In this document: piece by piece, positions 24,301-35,984 of the stretch
Layout of the letters: each line of letters starts with the position of its first letter
Position numbering within the stretch: the first letter of the stretch is position 1
From: Apostichopus japonicus
Lineage: Eukaryota; Echinodermata; Holothuroidea; Aspidochirotida; Stichopodidae
NCBI RefSeq assembly: GCF_037975245.1
Contig: NC_092574.1
Location: forward strand, 27,760,713 to 27,824,712
Length of the DNA: 64,000 nucleotides
Direction of reading: 5' to 3'
The notes under the pieces: model-generated
Told to the model about the DNA's origin: nothing
The model's database searches: none
What the model saw: only the letters and a program-made list of their open reading frames with translations
Position numbers and translations under genes: made by a program

Positions 24301-25442
24301 TACTACACCATTGAGTGTATCGACCCAGTCTTAATAGATACATTATTTCTTTCTATCTGGGGCTTAAGTTAACTGTCTTCATTATTCACTTATTTGTACC
24401 ATTCACCTTTATTATTCATATTATTTGTAGAATATAGAACTATTATTATTCAAAATACCATTCGAAACCTTGTCGATCTTTTCTTTTATACGTTAACTCC
24501 CTTGGAAACACTTTTTGCAGGAATACGAATTATAAACATGTCGTTTCTGTAACATGGAGAAAGTACCTAGTTTTGCAGAAGACTGTAGAAAGAGTACTAA
24601 GGTAACGGATATATACCGACTAACTTTATTTCACATCTACGATATGCCATGATGTCTTAGTGTGCCAACTTATATATTGATTTATACAAAAGAAATAACT
24701 CACTGGTCTTGGGGCATTGGCACATCTCATTGTAACTAGGGTTTCAGCTACATGTAAAGTAGAGGGGGAGGGGGTCACATGTGTAAAACAGTTTGCATGG
24801 GGAGTGTAACAATTATGGAAAGGAACTTTTCATTATATGTGTATATTTACGCATACATGCACAGACGAAATGCATAACATAGGGGGAAAATCTAAAAATA
24901 TTTGATTTATTACAAAGCATTATATCCGAGTTTATTAAAAGTGGTACATTTTTATAATTAAAACCCTTAAGTTATAATGTGCAAAAATTGTATTTCATAT
25001 TTCAAAGTTGAAAATGTGATTTTTTACCATTTTGGCGAAAATGGAGGGGGGGGGAGGGCACAACTTGTGATGCCTGAAAACAACCCTCACTGACCCTTAG
25101 ACCAGAATCCTCTTCCACCATTCTTGTAACCCTGACCCAACTATTATACAAAAAAAATATATCAGTCGTAATTAAACATATAAGAAAAGTATGCACCACT
25201 GTACCAAATCTAACGTTAGCACATGTGTTCCTAATACATAGCATCGTAGCACGTAATGTCTACATAACATACCCAATTTCAAGGGTGCGTTACAAAAATA
25301 CTGCAGGAAATTTTTTGGAGAACTTTTGATATAATGTTTGTGATGTATTAAACTACCCAAAAATGCATTAAAAGTCTAGACCCGGGGTTGCTGGAACGAA
25401 ACTGATTTTACAGCCACATTTTGAGCTTCAGCTGATGGCCTA
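21323..25442. mobile_element. TIR DNA transposon of 4.1 kb carrying a decayed Cys-rich protein gene
   Basis: The left end GTGGCCATCAGCTGAAG and, further in, TTTCGTTCCAGCAAC and GGGTCTA recur in inverted order at the right end (25375-25442: TAGACCCGGGGTTGCTGG, CTTCAGCTGATGGCC). A TTA duplication flanks it (21320-21322 and 25443-25445), compatible with, but not proof of, a PIF/Harbinger-like 3-bp target. The interior contains the pseudogene at 21627-23579; the remaining 23600-25370 has no coding similarity that I recognise. It is inserted in PRCP-like intron B-C. Confidence 0.7.
21627..23579 (+). pseudogene. Transposon-borne Cys-rich (CXC-like) protein gene, broken
   Basis: Three exon-like blocks lie in order. 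Block 1 (21627-22114) begins MAAPTGASQSPTHG and later carries RWTKVTSCAKDW and GFHDKCYRRF in shifted frames, then a helical segment ending at a GTAAGC donor. Block 2 (about 22790-22945) has LRQAAERKKDEP then RGKDRVAIEVRYHSLC in another frame, with stops. Block 3 (23215-23579) has LPPTKDALVQHVKHC, GHGWKLENDDLIITWMT, PPDPDVLLQCVSSSC and C..GKCLKRRCS, then an in-frame TGA, then LLCTDLCKYRNCSN and an acidic tail. This architecture, with a HGWKLEDG..P..T..PAP-type linker and Cys-rich tail, is typical of repeated transposon-associated proteins in marine invertebrates; its biochemical role is not established. At least two frameshifts and several stops make it a pseudogene. Confidence 0.72.
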
Positions 25443-25445
25443 TTA

Positions 25446-26029
25446 TAATTAGTCCAAGAATTTAAGTGAGGACCAGAAAAGATTGCAGATTTCCAACTCT
25501 TATTTGTAGCACTCACTGGTGGGCATCAACCAATTAATTCAGTGATATGCATTTTTACAATGTAGACATTATATTTCAATTTGTTCACTATACAGAGAGA
25601 ACAGTCTTCCTACTTAGGGGGAATACAGACACACAGATGTTCTATTTATGGGCACATGGACATTTTCTTGTACCAATTTTGAGCTGGCAAAGCAGTTCTA
25701 CCACCAGCCACCCCTTTAATAATTGTTATTAATGCAAAAGAGAAAATGACATTGTTAACTTACTGTCATAAGCCATATCACCTAGTTTAACACACAGAGA
25801 AAAAGGCCAACTTTGAGACCATTTGACATAACATGTTGACTCCCTGAGCCAATTTTGGGACCATTTGAGATATAAACCTGGAGGCCACTTGAAGCAGAGA
25901 TTGAGAAAACTGATAAGGGCCATTTGAGTGTGTATAAATTAAGCACTGAGACAAGAGTAACAACTTTTTGAAGCAGATTTGATGTCCTGTCCAGCTACAT
26001 ATTGTGGACAATTTGGCCCTTTCACAAAA
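25446..26029. other. Unassigned intron sequence
   Basis: No gene or element recognised between the TIR transposon and the next dispersed repeat. Confidence 0.5.
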
Positions 26030-26510
26030 CTACACTGTACAGAAGTTGACCTCTACCAATTTCACTAGGGTTCTTGCACTCACCAAGCAGGAACTACATA
26101 CAAAGTATGAACTTCAACAAAGATGTCCTTTTTGAGCTATCTATCACGTTAACAAGATTTTCAGACTTTGACTTATGTTGATGGCAAATGACCTTTGACC
26201 ACCATTTTCAATAAGGTTCTTGTACTCACCAAACTGGATCTACATACGATATATGAAGTTCAACAAAGATGTACTCTTTGAGTAATTATGTTTAAAGGAT
26301 TTGACAATATGACCTCTGTTGACCTTTGAATTTTACACAATGTTTTGTATGCAGCAAGACAGATCCACATACCCAAGTATGACATTAATGTGCCGTAAAC
26401 TGTTTGAGTTACAATGTTTATGAGCAAGTGTCACATACACACGCACACGCACACAAACAAACTTGACTGCATAGTTTACTTGCCTGCCTATGGCTAGTAA
26501 CCAAAACTGT
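26030..26510. repeat. Dispersed DR1-like repeat copy
   Basis: Two successive copies of the AATAGGGTTCTTGTACTCACC...TGAAGTTCA.CAAAGATGT module; a DR1 with one mismatch (TGACCTTTGACCA, 26189-26201); a CACA tract and the terminal TTACTTGCCTGCC motif near 26478. Confidence 0.75.
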
Positions 26511-29500
26511 ACTACTTAGCTATCTGATTCAATTGTTTGTGAAGCTTTACCAGGAATGGGATAGGTATGACATTGGTTGTTGTAGGTTAAACACTAAAGG
26601 AGAACTGTAAGAGTTGAGTGCTACAAGGTTGGTCTGTATTTTGATGTGTCTCCTAATTGCCATAGTCGGTGCAGATTTATATATACACCGATCGCACCAC
26701 TAGCTGCCTTGTCAACAACCATACACTTCCCTATATTGCCCACACACTAAGCTACACACCTCCATGCACAATTTTACCTCCTTCCCAGGCAATTGCTTGT
26801 TATACCTGTCTAACCCTAACCCTGCGTAGTAGATATCAGTTCTGCCAATGGAAGCATATTTCTTTCTCAATCTATAGTTATCCCACCACAATTAGAGTAG
26901 TGCATGTCCGCCTAATAGGTTAACCGTGGGAAAATAGCCCTAAAGTGACCTACTGTAGTTATGTTTTGGCATTTCATGAGTCATTATCATTATATTTAAT
27001 GCTGAATGCTGAAGAAGATGAAGTAAACTAAGTACTGGTGGTCTACAAATTTGGAGGACAGAAGGTGATTTAATGTATTTTAGAAAATTTTGGGTGCAAC
27101 AAGAAGATTCCGCAGCGACAGCTGGCAGATGGGTTGTGAAGTGAGTTAGAAAGTGAAGAGTTTAGTGTGTAAGTAAATTGGAGCAATTAAATGTGGTGCG
27201 ACACGTTTTATAGGCAAAATTGTATTTTCTCAATTTGGCTGGAAAACAGCATGTAAATGGTTTAATTGGGTAAAGTGCAGTAATTGATATTTCACGCCAT
27301 AGTAATTGCTGTGGTCAAAAATGAATATTTAGGGCAAAATTTTGACTTTTAGGCCTGAAATTGCCAAGATGGACTCTGGTAGGGTCCTATTAGCACAAAG
27401 TGAGCTATTTATTCATGCTTAGTTATTTTGAATGTTTTTGAAGGTTCAGCCCCTAACAACGATTAGCATTTACGGACTATAAACTGGGCCCTATATGGAT
27501 GTGTGCGGTTGACACTAGTTTCACAAAGCTTGCTAAGCAAGGTTAACCAATGTACATGACGTTTTGTTCTAAGGATAGCAACTAAATTTGGAGTAAGTTC
27601 ATTCAAAATACATGAAATGTGGTTTTCCCAGCCTAGAAACTGTAATTAATTCCTGCCTTACCTAAATGGTAGCAATGAGAGGCACAGAAGCATCACTAAT
27701 ACTTATTGAATTTTAGGTGAATGCTTTAAAATAGTTGCCTATTAGCTGATGTCATAAGCAGATGCCTTGATAGTGCTGTCTAGGCCTAGCATTTTGTCCA
27801 CTAATTGTGTTAGGTACATTATAATAGAGTGCCTGTATTCATGGACCTGTAATCTACTTTAACTACCTTTATTCTGCTCATGTCAAACTACATGTGGAAG
27901 GCTAACATGTATTTCTTCTTCTCTTAAGCACTTAGTGTGCAGAATGTTACAGTATATTGACTGACAAATTCATTGCAAAGTGATAGCTAACTACTAGGCA
28001 GTACTAGGGTGGCAAAAGCAAATTACTGGATTATGACCCCTCAATTATACAGCAAAATCCTCACTCACCTTGGTTCCTTCCACCACCCTACTCCTTTTAA
28101 GGTAGGAATGTTTTTATTTAACTGAGATTTAATAATTTGTTTATTACCCTGATCCGCTGGAGAAATACTTTCATGCATGCACTCTCTCTTACTTCCATAG
28201 AAGGTTGGCAGTCTTCTTAATTAATATGGCCTGTTTCTTCAGTGAATTTTGCTTACATTCAACCCAGTCAGATATTTGAAGTGCATGAACATGTTACCCT
28301 CTCAAGTGCGATATTTCCTGCAAGAAAACTTTAATCCTATATTTAGATATGGTACAGGGTGTCCAAATTTGATCCAGATGAGGGTATTTAGCATGTTCAA
28401 CACTTCATAACAAACATCAGGTTTTTAATCTCTGCTGTTTTGGTCAATCAATTGTGAAGGCTTTAATAATCGTTTTCAAAAGACATGAATAGAAGGGTGC
28501 CCTCTATTATGCTATCAGCAGCAAAGCAACTGCAATGATTTTTATGCACCAATAGGGTGGGGAGATGGAAAGGCATGTATGTTCAGTGCGCATGCCATAC
28601 TTGGTAGCCTCTTTGTTGCTCCACTTATTCTTGAAAATATATCAACATATCAATTGCAAATTTCCTGTTCCGATTTTACTGTTCCTTTCACAGGAGGCCT
28701 GCAGGGTACACCCCTTTCTGCTCTGGCCTGCGTGGTGGGCAAGCAACGACTGAGTGTTATGTATGACCGCCAATTGACAGAAAGTCATGAAAAATTGAAG
28801 GAAGTCATTTATACATTCAAAGTGAGAAGCAACTTTAGTGAAATATCTCCCTAGTGACTCTTCGAGAGACATTCATTATTCCACACATATACGGCATACT
28901 CTGCTCACAATTGAGTCCTGAGAGCGTAGATTGAGCTCATGCCAGTTCTTCATGGAAACCAAAATGCAAAAATAAGTTATGTTTGTTTAATGTGGGGTAG
29001 TACAGGGATTCCTAGACAGCGATTGGGTCAAATCCGACACAGTCACCGACACAGTCACCGACAATATATTGTTAGTCAGGGGAAAAACATACTGTACTGT
29101 CGGGAACATTTTTAAAATTTCAAATGTATTTTAACATTAGGACAATCTTTACATAATCATATTACATATATGATTTTGTCTTAAAATGCCTTGAATGCAA
29201 CATTCAACATTGGATTTGACACTTTTGGGGGAGGTCCACCATATCCCCTCCCCACTACATGGGAGTCACATTTGGCAACTCCACAGTCACACCACCCTTT
29301 CTTAAAAATCATTTATCTACCTACAGATATTCCACAAAAGTTCAACTGCTCAGTATGAGATAACTGGAATTGCCCCTCCCCCACACTTTTGAAATTTGTG
29401 CAACTACTATTAACACTTTTATATAATAATCAAAATCCAAAAACTATGGCCTTTGATATCTTAATGTTCATGTGCACCATATGTAATAGTGAACAAAAAT

Positions 29501-30549
29501 ATTGTTTTCCAGAACAGTTAATATCCTATCACCAAATTTTCTTTCCCTCCCTTGATGGTTGTCACAAAACGAAACTATGCACATTTTTTACAGTTCAGCC
29601 TACTTCTGCCTACCTCTTAGTACATGAGCTCATTTTCTGGCACTACATCACTAAATTTTCCAGACTTGGCCTGGAGGGAGGAGTGAACCCCATTGTAGTT
29701 TTGATATTCCAACTACTGTATTGGCAAGCCAATTTTAAGTTTGTATTTTAGTGAATGTCATTATTCAGCTTCTTCACCAGTTTTGCTTTTGCTGGATTCT
29801 AATCATAACTACATTAATTGCCAGAACATATACAAAAAACTTGTGTACTTCAATTCTGTTTGCTCATTTGACATGAGTCATTTATGTCATGAGGTGCATT
29901 ATTATGTGCCTGATACAGTGTCTTGGTGCAGGTGAGTGGTCCTACTTACTTCGATCAACCTGCTCCCTCCTCCTCCAGAAAGACAACTGTCCCCTGGGTG
30001 TCAGCATCAAACCTGGGGTTACATTACTTATTGGAAATATTCTTTGAAGGGATACTATTTTCATTTTTCAATCCGTAGTCCTACAAGTTGCATCAGATCA
30101 CTTTCACTAGACATACACTCAGTTGGAAAGGACAAAGTACAGTAGTGCAACACAGCAAGTAATGCTGAAATCTATTACTCTACTACATATGTGAGCAAGC
30201 ACAAGACCACAAGCTACAGATGATGTAAAATTCATTAACAAGGATCTCTATGGGACTTTGGTTAGTGTTCACATGCCATACAATACAAAGTATCACTATG
30301 GTATAACTGCCAACACTTTCACCTAACAAACAGGTTTTACTGTGAAGTTTGTGTACTCATGGAGGTAAAACTCTTAACTAAATGTAAAAAGTGTTACTGT
30401 GAAGTTCTTGTATTCCTTATGACAAAACCGTACCCTAATGACTTTTGAACTTCACCAATAATGAAAACAGCAGTGCACATACTACAGGTATCTACTACAT
30501 ACAGTACCATGTATATAAAGTGCATGCAAGCTTTGCAAGGTGTTTCTGT
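26511..30549. other. Unassigned intron sequence (4 kb)
   Basis: PRCP-like intron B-C. Open frames at 28565-28854 and 29389-29751 have no recognisable family, biased composition and no supporting splice structure. A CCCTAACCCT pair near 26814 is too short to be telomeric. No repeat boundaries found. Confidence 0.5.
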
Positions 30550-31206
30550 TGTTACGATCAACTCGATCAAGGCCAGAATACACCTCCCCTTGGTTTCACA
30601 ACTCAAATGACTAAACAGCACACTGTAAAATTTAACTTTAAATATAACAATAAGTATTTATTTAATTGTGTGTTCAAGGTAGTTAAAATCAAACAAAGAT
30701 CATTTATCAATATCTAAGCAGTTTACACTAAAACAGATTTAATAAGTTATACTATAATTTACTCACGACCTGGTGTGTGCCGCGACGCGAGCGCAGTGAC
30801 AAAAGGTCCTGACGAATATTCCAGCGAAACTTGTAGACGGACGAATGTCCAATATTGAAGAAATCCAGCTCCCAACTTGATGACTTCCACTTCGGAGGTC
30901 GACTACTAATGAATGTCCAAGTTGTGCTTGCAGCTTGTTTATCCTTGGATTCCTGTCCTTGGGTAACTCAGAGGCCACAATAATTAGTGCTGACTGGCAC
31001 AGAACCGAAGACGGCTACACAACGATGGGCGACTTCGAAGCCGGTAAACTTGTAGCAAATCCACTAATAAAAAGACAGCTATAACTTTACTGTCAAACTA
31101 AGTGAGTATTTACTCACACTGGAATTGTGGGATTCACTTGAGCGAGAGGTTATTAAACTCCTGGAGCCAAGATGGTTAAAACTCTCGATCTCAAATTATC
31201 AGGTGC

Positions 31207-31213
31207 TTATATA
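31207..31213 (-). promoter_or_regulatory. TATA box of the solo LTR
   Basis: TATATAA on the minus strand within GGCTATATAAGC, about 410 bases into the LTR, at the expected U3/R position. Confidence 0.65.
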
Positions 31214-31243
31214 GCCTTTTCACAAGTCCAGAAAGATCTTGAA

Positions 31244-31267
31244 ATGTCCATCCATTCTAGAAGCATC
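31244..31267. promoter_or_regulatory. Heat-shock-element-like motif upstream of LTR TATA
   Basis: TTCTAGAAGCATC (31255-31267) has two perfect alternating nTTCn/nGAAn pentamers and a third with one mismatch, about 40 bases upstream of the TATA box. Confidence 0.45.
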
Positions 31268-31384
31268 TTACAGTAGCTCCAGCTCAGTTCAACCAACCCA
31301 AAAGGTCACTTCACCTTTCCAGGAAATCCTCACCTAGTGTTCTAAAAATAGCACAGGGGATGTCCCCTTGGCGGCACTCCAATG

Positions 31385-31460
31385 TTCTAGCTTGTTCCAA
31401 TGTGTACTGTTGAGATGTTCTACATTGTTCTCAAATGTTCTAACTCTTCTAGAAGCTTCT
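31385..31460. promoter_or_regulatory. Cluster of heat-shock pentamers in LTR U3
   Basis: A canonical three-pentamer element, CTTCTAGAAGCTTCT, lies at 31446-31460. Before it, TTC triplets sit at 31385, 31395, 31418, 31428 and 31438, largely in 10-base phase as in gap-type heat shock elements. Inferred binding only. Confidence 0.5.
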
Positions 31461-31714
31461 CAACTTTTCCAAATATTCTGCACACACCAGATATGCACAC
31501 ACACCAGGCAGTTCTACACTATGATTCTTAGATTAATTTATAATATTCTATGATATTGATTTATAATACAACTAATTGTTGCAAAAATCATACAAATTAT
31601 TGAGATTACTTAGGGGCCTGTAACACTGTGCTGTACACCCACATGCAGATAATATCACCATCACATTGATTCCTGATTCCTTTAGCCTAAATGGCAAAGA
31701 ACCAGTGATCTCAC

Positions 31715-31816
31715 CTTGAAAGAGTCATTGCCAAAGGGTAGTGATTTTCCATAATACCGATGCTCTGCAAAAACAACGACGGCCTCAAATTCTGGAGCCA
31801 TATCCCACAGCAGACC
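31715..31816 (-). CDS. PRCP: PRCP-like exon B
   Basis: This 102-base phase 0/0 exon has 34 codons, starting GLLWDMAPEFEA, then VVVFAEHRYYGKSLPF and ending NDSFK. FAEHRYYG and SLPFG are hallmark S28 segments just before the nucleophile exon. The acceptor is TTTTGCCATAG and the donor AAG|GTGAGA. It continues exon A (NNS|GLLWD) without a gap. The upstream intron holds the 4-kb foldback element; the downstream one holds the solo LTR and the 4.1-kb TIR transposon. Confidence 0.93.
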
Positions 31817-32479
31817 CTATGGCAAAACATTTTAAAATCAATTAGGAACTTTAATATTCTGAGATGGAGACTTTCAACCAGACAGCAAAACTGCAGTGTG
31901 GTTTCGATGATGCTACACATGGATAATCTTATATGAGTGTGACACAATAGGCTGTAGAATATAAATATAGCCAGGATGAAAAACATACTTCAATCAAAGT
32001 ACAGTAGTATGCAAATTAAATTGGTTAACATATTTATGTTAATGCCCAACATTGTAGTCTCCATATTTAACTAATTTAAAAAAAAGAGAAAAGGAAATTG
32101 AAAAGGCATATTACAAGCTTGAATTCAGATTGATAAGATCTAAGAATGACGGACTGACACTGGTTGTCCTTAAATATAAACTGAACTGTAAAGTTTTGAG
32201 AATAAAGTGGGATTCTTCTTTTAACATATAACATGGGAAAATGAATAAAATACCAATTAATGTTTAAACTTAAATAGAAATTATATGATCCAGCACATGG
32301 AACAGGGACATAACAAAAGTGGCACACCAGAAATCTGTCCGTCCGTCACAGGAACAAAATGGATTTAGTTTTCCTTTCATTTCTATCAATTGACACTTCA
32401 CAATCACACATTCAATAAAGAAATACAATAAATTTGTTAAATAAATTAGACTGTCCATCCCTCATGCTTTTTTCTCCCA
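31817..32479. other. Unassigned intron sequence
   Basis: PRCP-like intron A-B adjoining exon B. Nothing recognised. Confidence 0.5.
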
Positions 32480-33190
32480 TTTGTAATATAACCAGAAAGC
32501 CAGTGGCTTATTGTGATTCCTTGCCAATTGAGATTATAATCCCAAGCTTTTGTCATTGATAATTAAGTGGATCAGCAAGGTTCTTTCACTGACTGTGGAC
32601 CTAACTACTAAATATGTTAACTTACCATGTTTTCAAGCTATTTTTAGCTAAAATCAACTCAAGCCCTGCCCTGCCCCTAATAAATGTGCATAATATCATT
32701 GCGCATACATTATCATGTACCAGCTATCTACCAACATTTTCACACAAAGTTCAGTACATGATTCAATTCTGAAAATGTGTACATTTGACCATGTGACCTC
32801 ATTAATATTCTTGTGATGAGCACCAAAATCAATAGGGTTCATCTACTCAGTGTGGCGCATCTATGTACCAACTACGACTTCAATCCAACTTGCCATTGTT
32901 GAGTTATCGTGTTGTCACACACACACACATGTTTGTATTACATTCAGACCGAGGACCCCATTGTATTTTCCATTGTTCAAATCCACGTACCCTAACCATA
33001 ACAATACCCTATACAATAGAATTCTTCCAAGGAAGTGGTGATTCTTCAGAAATCACAACCGAGGACCTGAAATTCTTTTGTTCAAGTCCTCGGTCAGATA
33101 GAAAAACAAACACACGCACCCACACCCATGTACATACACACACAATCACTATTGCATAGATTCCTTGAGCCTTCGGGCAAGGAATCAAAA
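32480..33190. repeat. Dispersed repeat copy with CA tracts and hairpin end
   Basis: Begins ATAACCAGAAAGCC...GTGATTCCTTGCC and ends GATTCCTTGAGCC/TTCGGGCAAGGAATC (33160-33187), so the two ends share an inverted GATTCCTTGCC. CACA tracts at about 32915 and 33110. Same family as 10690-11105, without an intact DR1. Confidence 0.7.
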
Positions 33191-33878
33191 AGCCTATTAG
33201 TTGTCCAAACTAAACATGTTAGGTTCATCCCATTCATCAAACAGAATATTTAGGTAGATATTCTTAATACTCAGATTACTATAACTGTGACTAATAACTT
33301 AGGTGCAGCTCAGTTCTTGGTTCAGCTTGCATGTTACATTGCACGGTACATTTGTAGGCACTGTGCGTTTGACCCGGTCCCTCACACAGCAATTGTCCGT
33401 CCCTCACGCAACACTTGTGCATATCCCTCACAATTCTAACTTTGTGGTTACGAATGAAGTTAAGAAATATTATTCCTGTTACATAATTGCTCAAATATAT
33501 TAGGAATATATTCAAGTTTTAATAAACTATTAAATATTGTGAAACATTTGCAATGTTATTAACTTGTCATATGTATTGATGTCCGTCCCTCACAAAAAAA
33601 AAGTTACTTCAAACATATTGCTGAAACACTTTAAATACTTTAAATTTAAATAAATTTTCCACTGTATCCAGTGCTATCTAAAAATAGTTATTTCAAGAAG
33701 ATATCATACATATTTTGGTGAAGAAATATCTGCATTGATGTCCATCAGTCACATGAGGGAAGGAATTGCAATGTTTTCAAACTTTGACCTTTATTTGATG
33801 AGATTTTAATGTTACTGTACTTTACATCATGCAGTCATTGTACTGGCTAAGGTGAATCAAAAGTGTGAAGTTCATTCA
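33191..33878. other. Unassigned intron sequence
   Basis: Low-complexity AT-rich DNA, with dispersed-repeat-like text near 33780-33878 that continues at 37855-38060 on the other side of the foldback element. Confidence 0.5.
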
Positions 33879-33899
33879 TATGGAACGCCAAAAGGACCA

Positions 33900-34290
33900 C
33901 AGGTGGCGCTACTACTCTAAACAGGAGGTGCTACTACCCTAAACAGGAGGTGCTACTACCCTGAACTGGGGGTGCTACTACTCCTATTAGGAGGTACTAC
34001 TACTCTAAACAGGAGATGCTACTACTCTTATTAGGAGATGCTACTACTCTAAACAGGAGGTACTACTACTCTAAACAGGAGATGCTACTACTCTAAACAG
34101 GAGATGCTACTACTCTTATTAGGAGATGCTACTACTCTAAACAGGAGATGCTACTACTCTAAACAGGAGATGCTACTACTCTTATTAGGAGATGCTACTA
34201 CTCTAAACAGGAGGTACTACTACTCTAAACAGGAGATGCTACTACTCTAAACAGGAGGTGCTACTACTCTAAACAGGAGGTGCTACTAGT
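33900..34290. repeat. 22-23-bp tandem array in left inverted repeat
   Basis: Roughly 17 copies of (G/A)GTGCTACTACTCTAAACAG-type units, interspersed with TCTTATTAG variants. The inverted counterpart at 37640-37830 has fewer copies, so the two arms have diverged in copy number. Confidence 0.92.
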
Positions 34291-34635
34291 CCTAAGTGAC
34301 GATGCTGCTGTAAAAAGGTGGCACTGCTACTCTAAATAGGCGATGCTGCTGCTACTACAGGCGGCGATGCTACTGTAAATTAGTGGCGCTACTACCCTAA
34401 ACGGAAGGTGCTACTACCCTGTAACCAGGGCGTGTTTCCAAGGCGTGTTTCCAAAACAATTTGCACACGGGGTCAGCGAAGGTCACTCTTCAGTTTTCCT
34501 ACATATACATATTCATGTCTGTACAGAATGAGAGTATCAACGGTTACTACCATATGAAACGTTAGTTTCGATATAAAATTGTGGGAAAATTCAAACAGTT
34601 TACGCGAAAAAGAATCCATACTATAATTACAAAGA

Positions 34636-34800
34636 ATGTCGTTCAACGTGGACGAGAAGATACGCGAATACGTAGAGATGGGTTTTACAAATCAACAAAT
34701 GGCTGAAATGTTGGACATAAGTGTAACAACGACTAAGAGGAGACGTCGCGATTTGCAACTACAAAAGAAAGATTTGAATGCCGAACTTTGTGGTCAGTGA
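34636..34800 (+). CDS. Small helix-turn-helix protein, probably transposase N-terminal fragment
   Basis: 54 residues: MSFNVDEKIREYVEMGFT, then NQQMAEMLDISVTTTKRRRR and DLQLQKKDL. The pattern (helix)GFT..QMAEMLDIS..T.KRR is a classic helix-turn-helix as found at the N-terminus of transposases and resolvases. The start is the first ATG in the element after the left inverted repeat, with GAATG context; the frame closes at TGA 34798-34800. Inferred role: binding the element's own ends. No catalytic domain follows in any frame, so this is either a remnant first exon or a stand-alone DNA-binding protein. Confidence 0.5.
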   Translation: MSFNVDEKIREYVEMGFTNQQMAEMLDISVTTTKRRRRDLQLQKKDLNAELCGQ

Positions 34801-35984
34801 TTTTTTATTTCCTTAAATGTAACTCAAACAGGCTCAGGACAGTTAATTCTAGATGCTAAATAACCGTGTAGTAGGAATCAACCATTTGTACAATCACATC
34901 TAGTAATATATTAATTGTGCAAAAATACATCGTTTTCAATCCAAAGAGGCAAAGGTTTCCCGATTGATCGAACGAAATATGTTCTACGTACATGTATCTT
35001 ATAATGATGGGGCGAGGCTGTGTTCGGTAGTATAGTAGCTAATGCTTCAAAGTAAATGGGGCCTGACGTTTCGATCCTAGCATGATCTTTTCAGAGGCTG
35101 GATGACCAGTGCATTATTTTACAATAGTAACTAATTATTCTTTTTTACGCATTAATAAGAAGGTATGTTCTCTCCTTAATGTGCCCTCTTCAAATTATTA
35201 TTCAGAAAGAGATACCTGTCTATTTCGGCGTAGAATACCATTTAAGGGCTGATCCATGGCGTATGAAAGGAGAGGGGGCAGGGGGCCATACCTCCATAGT
35301 CTGTCCGAAGGGTAACGTTTTAGTCGTCGGGGGGGGGGGCTTTCGGGGAAACCGTAAAAACAAACAACAACTTTTGAATTTTGTTTCTTCAAAATTTAAA
35401 GTTTCAACATACACAACCTTGTGTATATATAAACCTAATTATTTACCTAATTTGATTTAGGCTAAACATACATTTGAAGCCCGAACTGTGTAAAATTCTT
35501 CCGAGAGCACTCCGCAGGAAAATATACATTCATGAAACCCATAGTCACAGCGTGTCCTTAAGGTCTATACCTCAACAAATCATTCGGGGAGAGCGATTGG
35601 AATTTAGTCCCCACCTTTGGAATTATGTGCCCATGACCGGGGCGTGGGTAGGCTATAACGTTTATTGAAGTTTAATGCCAGAGTTACCATGATTACAATT
35701 TACCTAACCCATACAATCTTGTAAGGTAGATTGTGTTCGAGGAACGTAATAAACTTGGCGTGGTGAAACCAAGGAGCTGTTACTTGCTCCCTGTCCAAAC
35801 AGGATGACAGTATATAGATACACTATAAATGACACAATACAAAACTTTTAAGTATGACAGTCTTTCATACTTATTTTAGTTAATGGCTCATGCACATATT
35901 TAAACCTGAAACAAGAGTCACAGAGTAAAGAACCCCCATTCCCCCAACACAAAATAAATCATACTAATGTTGCTTTCTAGTCAC

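Larger units (their letters stand above)
30550..31625 (-). mobile_element. Solo LTR of 1076 bp (minus orientation)
   Basis: In transcription sense it starts TGTTACAGGCCCC at 31625 and ends GATCGTAACA at 30550, giving TG...CA termini with a 6-bp inverted TGTTAC/GTAACA. The 4-bp duplication CTGT flanks it (30546-30549 and 31626-31629). A TATA box (CTATATAAGC) lies at 31213-31207 and AATAAA at 30662-30657, a normal U3-R-U5 order. There is no primer-binding site, internal region or second LTR, so it is a recombined solo LTR. The superfamily is undetermined; a 4-bp duplication fits Ty3/Gypsy-like integration better than Copia or BEL. It is antisense to nothing: same strand as the PRCP-like gene, in intron B-C, about 90 bases from exon B. 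Confidence 0.78.

Noticed and set aside
26810-26825. Telomere-like CCCTAACCCT
   Set aside because: Only two units, with no array.
28565-28872. Overlapping open frames on both strands
   Set aside because: No recognisable family and the frames shadow each other.
35179-35460. Plus-strand frame inside the foldback element as transposase
   Set aside because: Gly/Arg-rich translation of a G-run region with no DDE or zinc-finger pattern.
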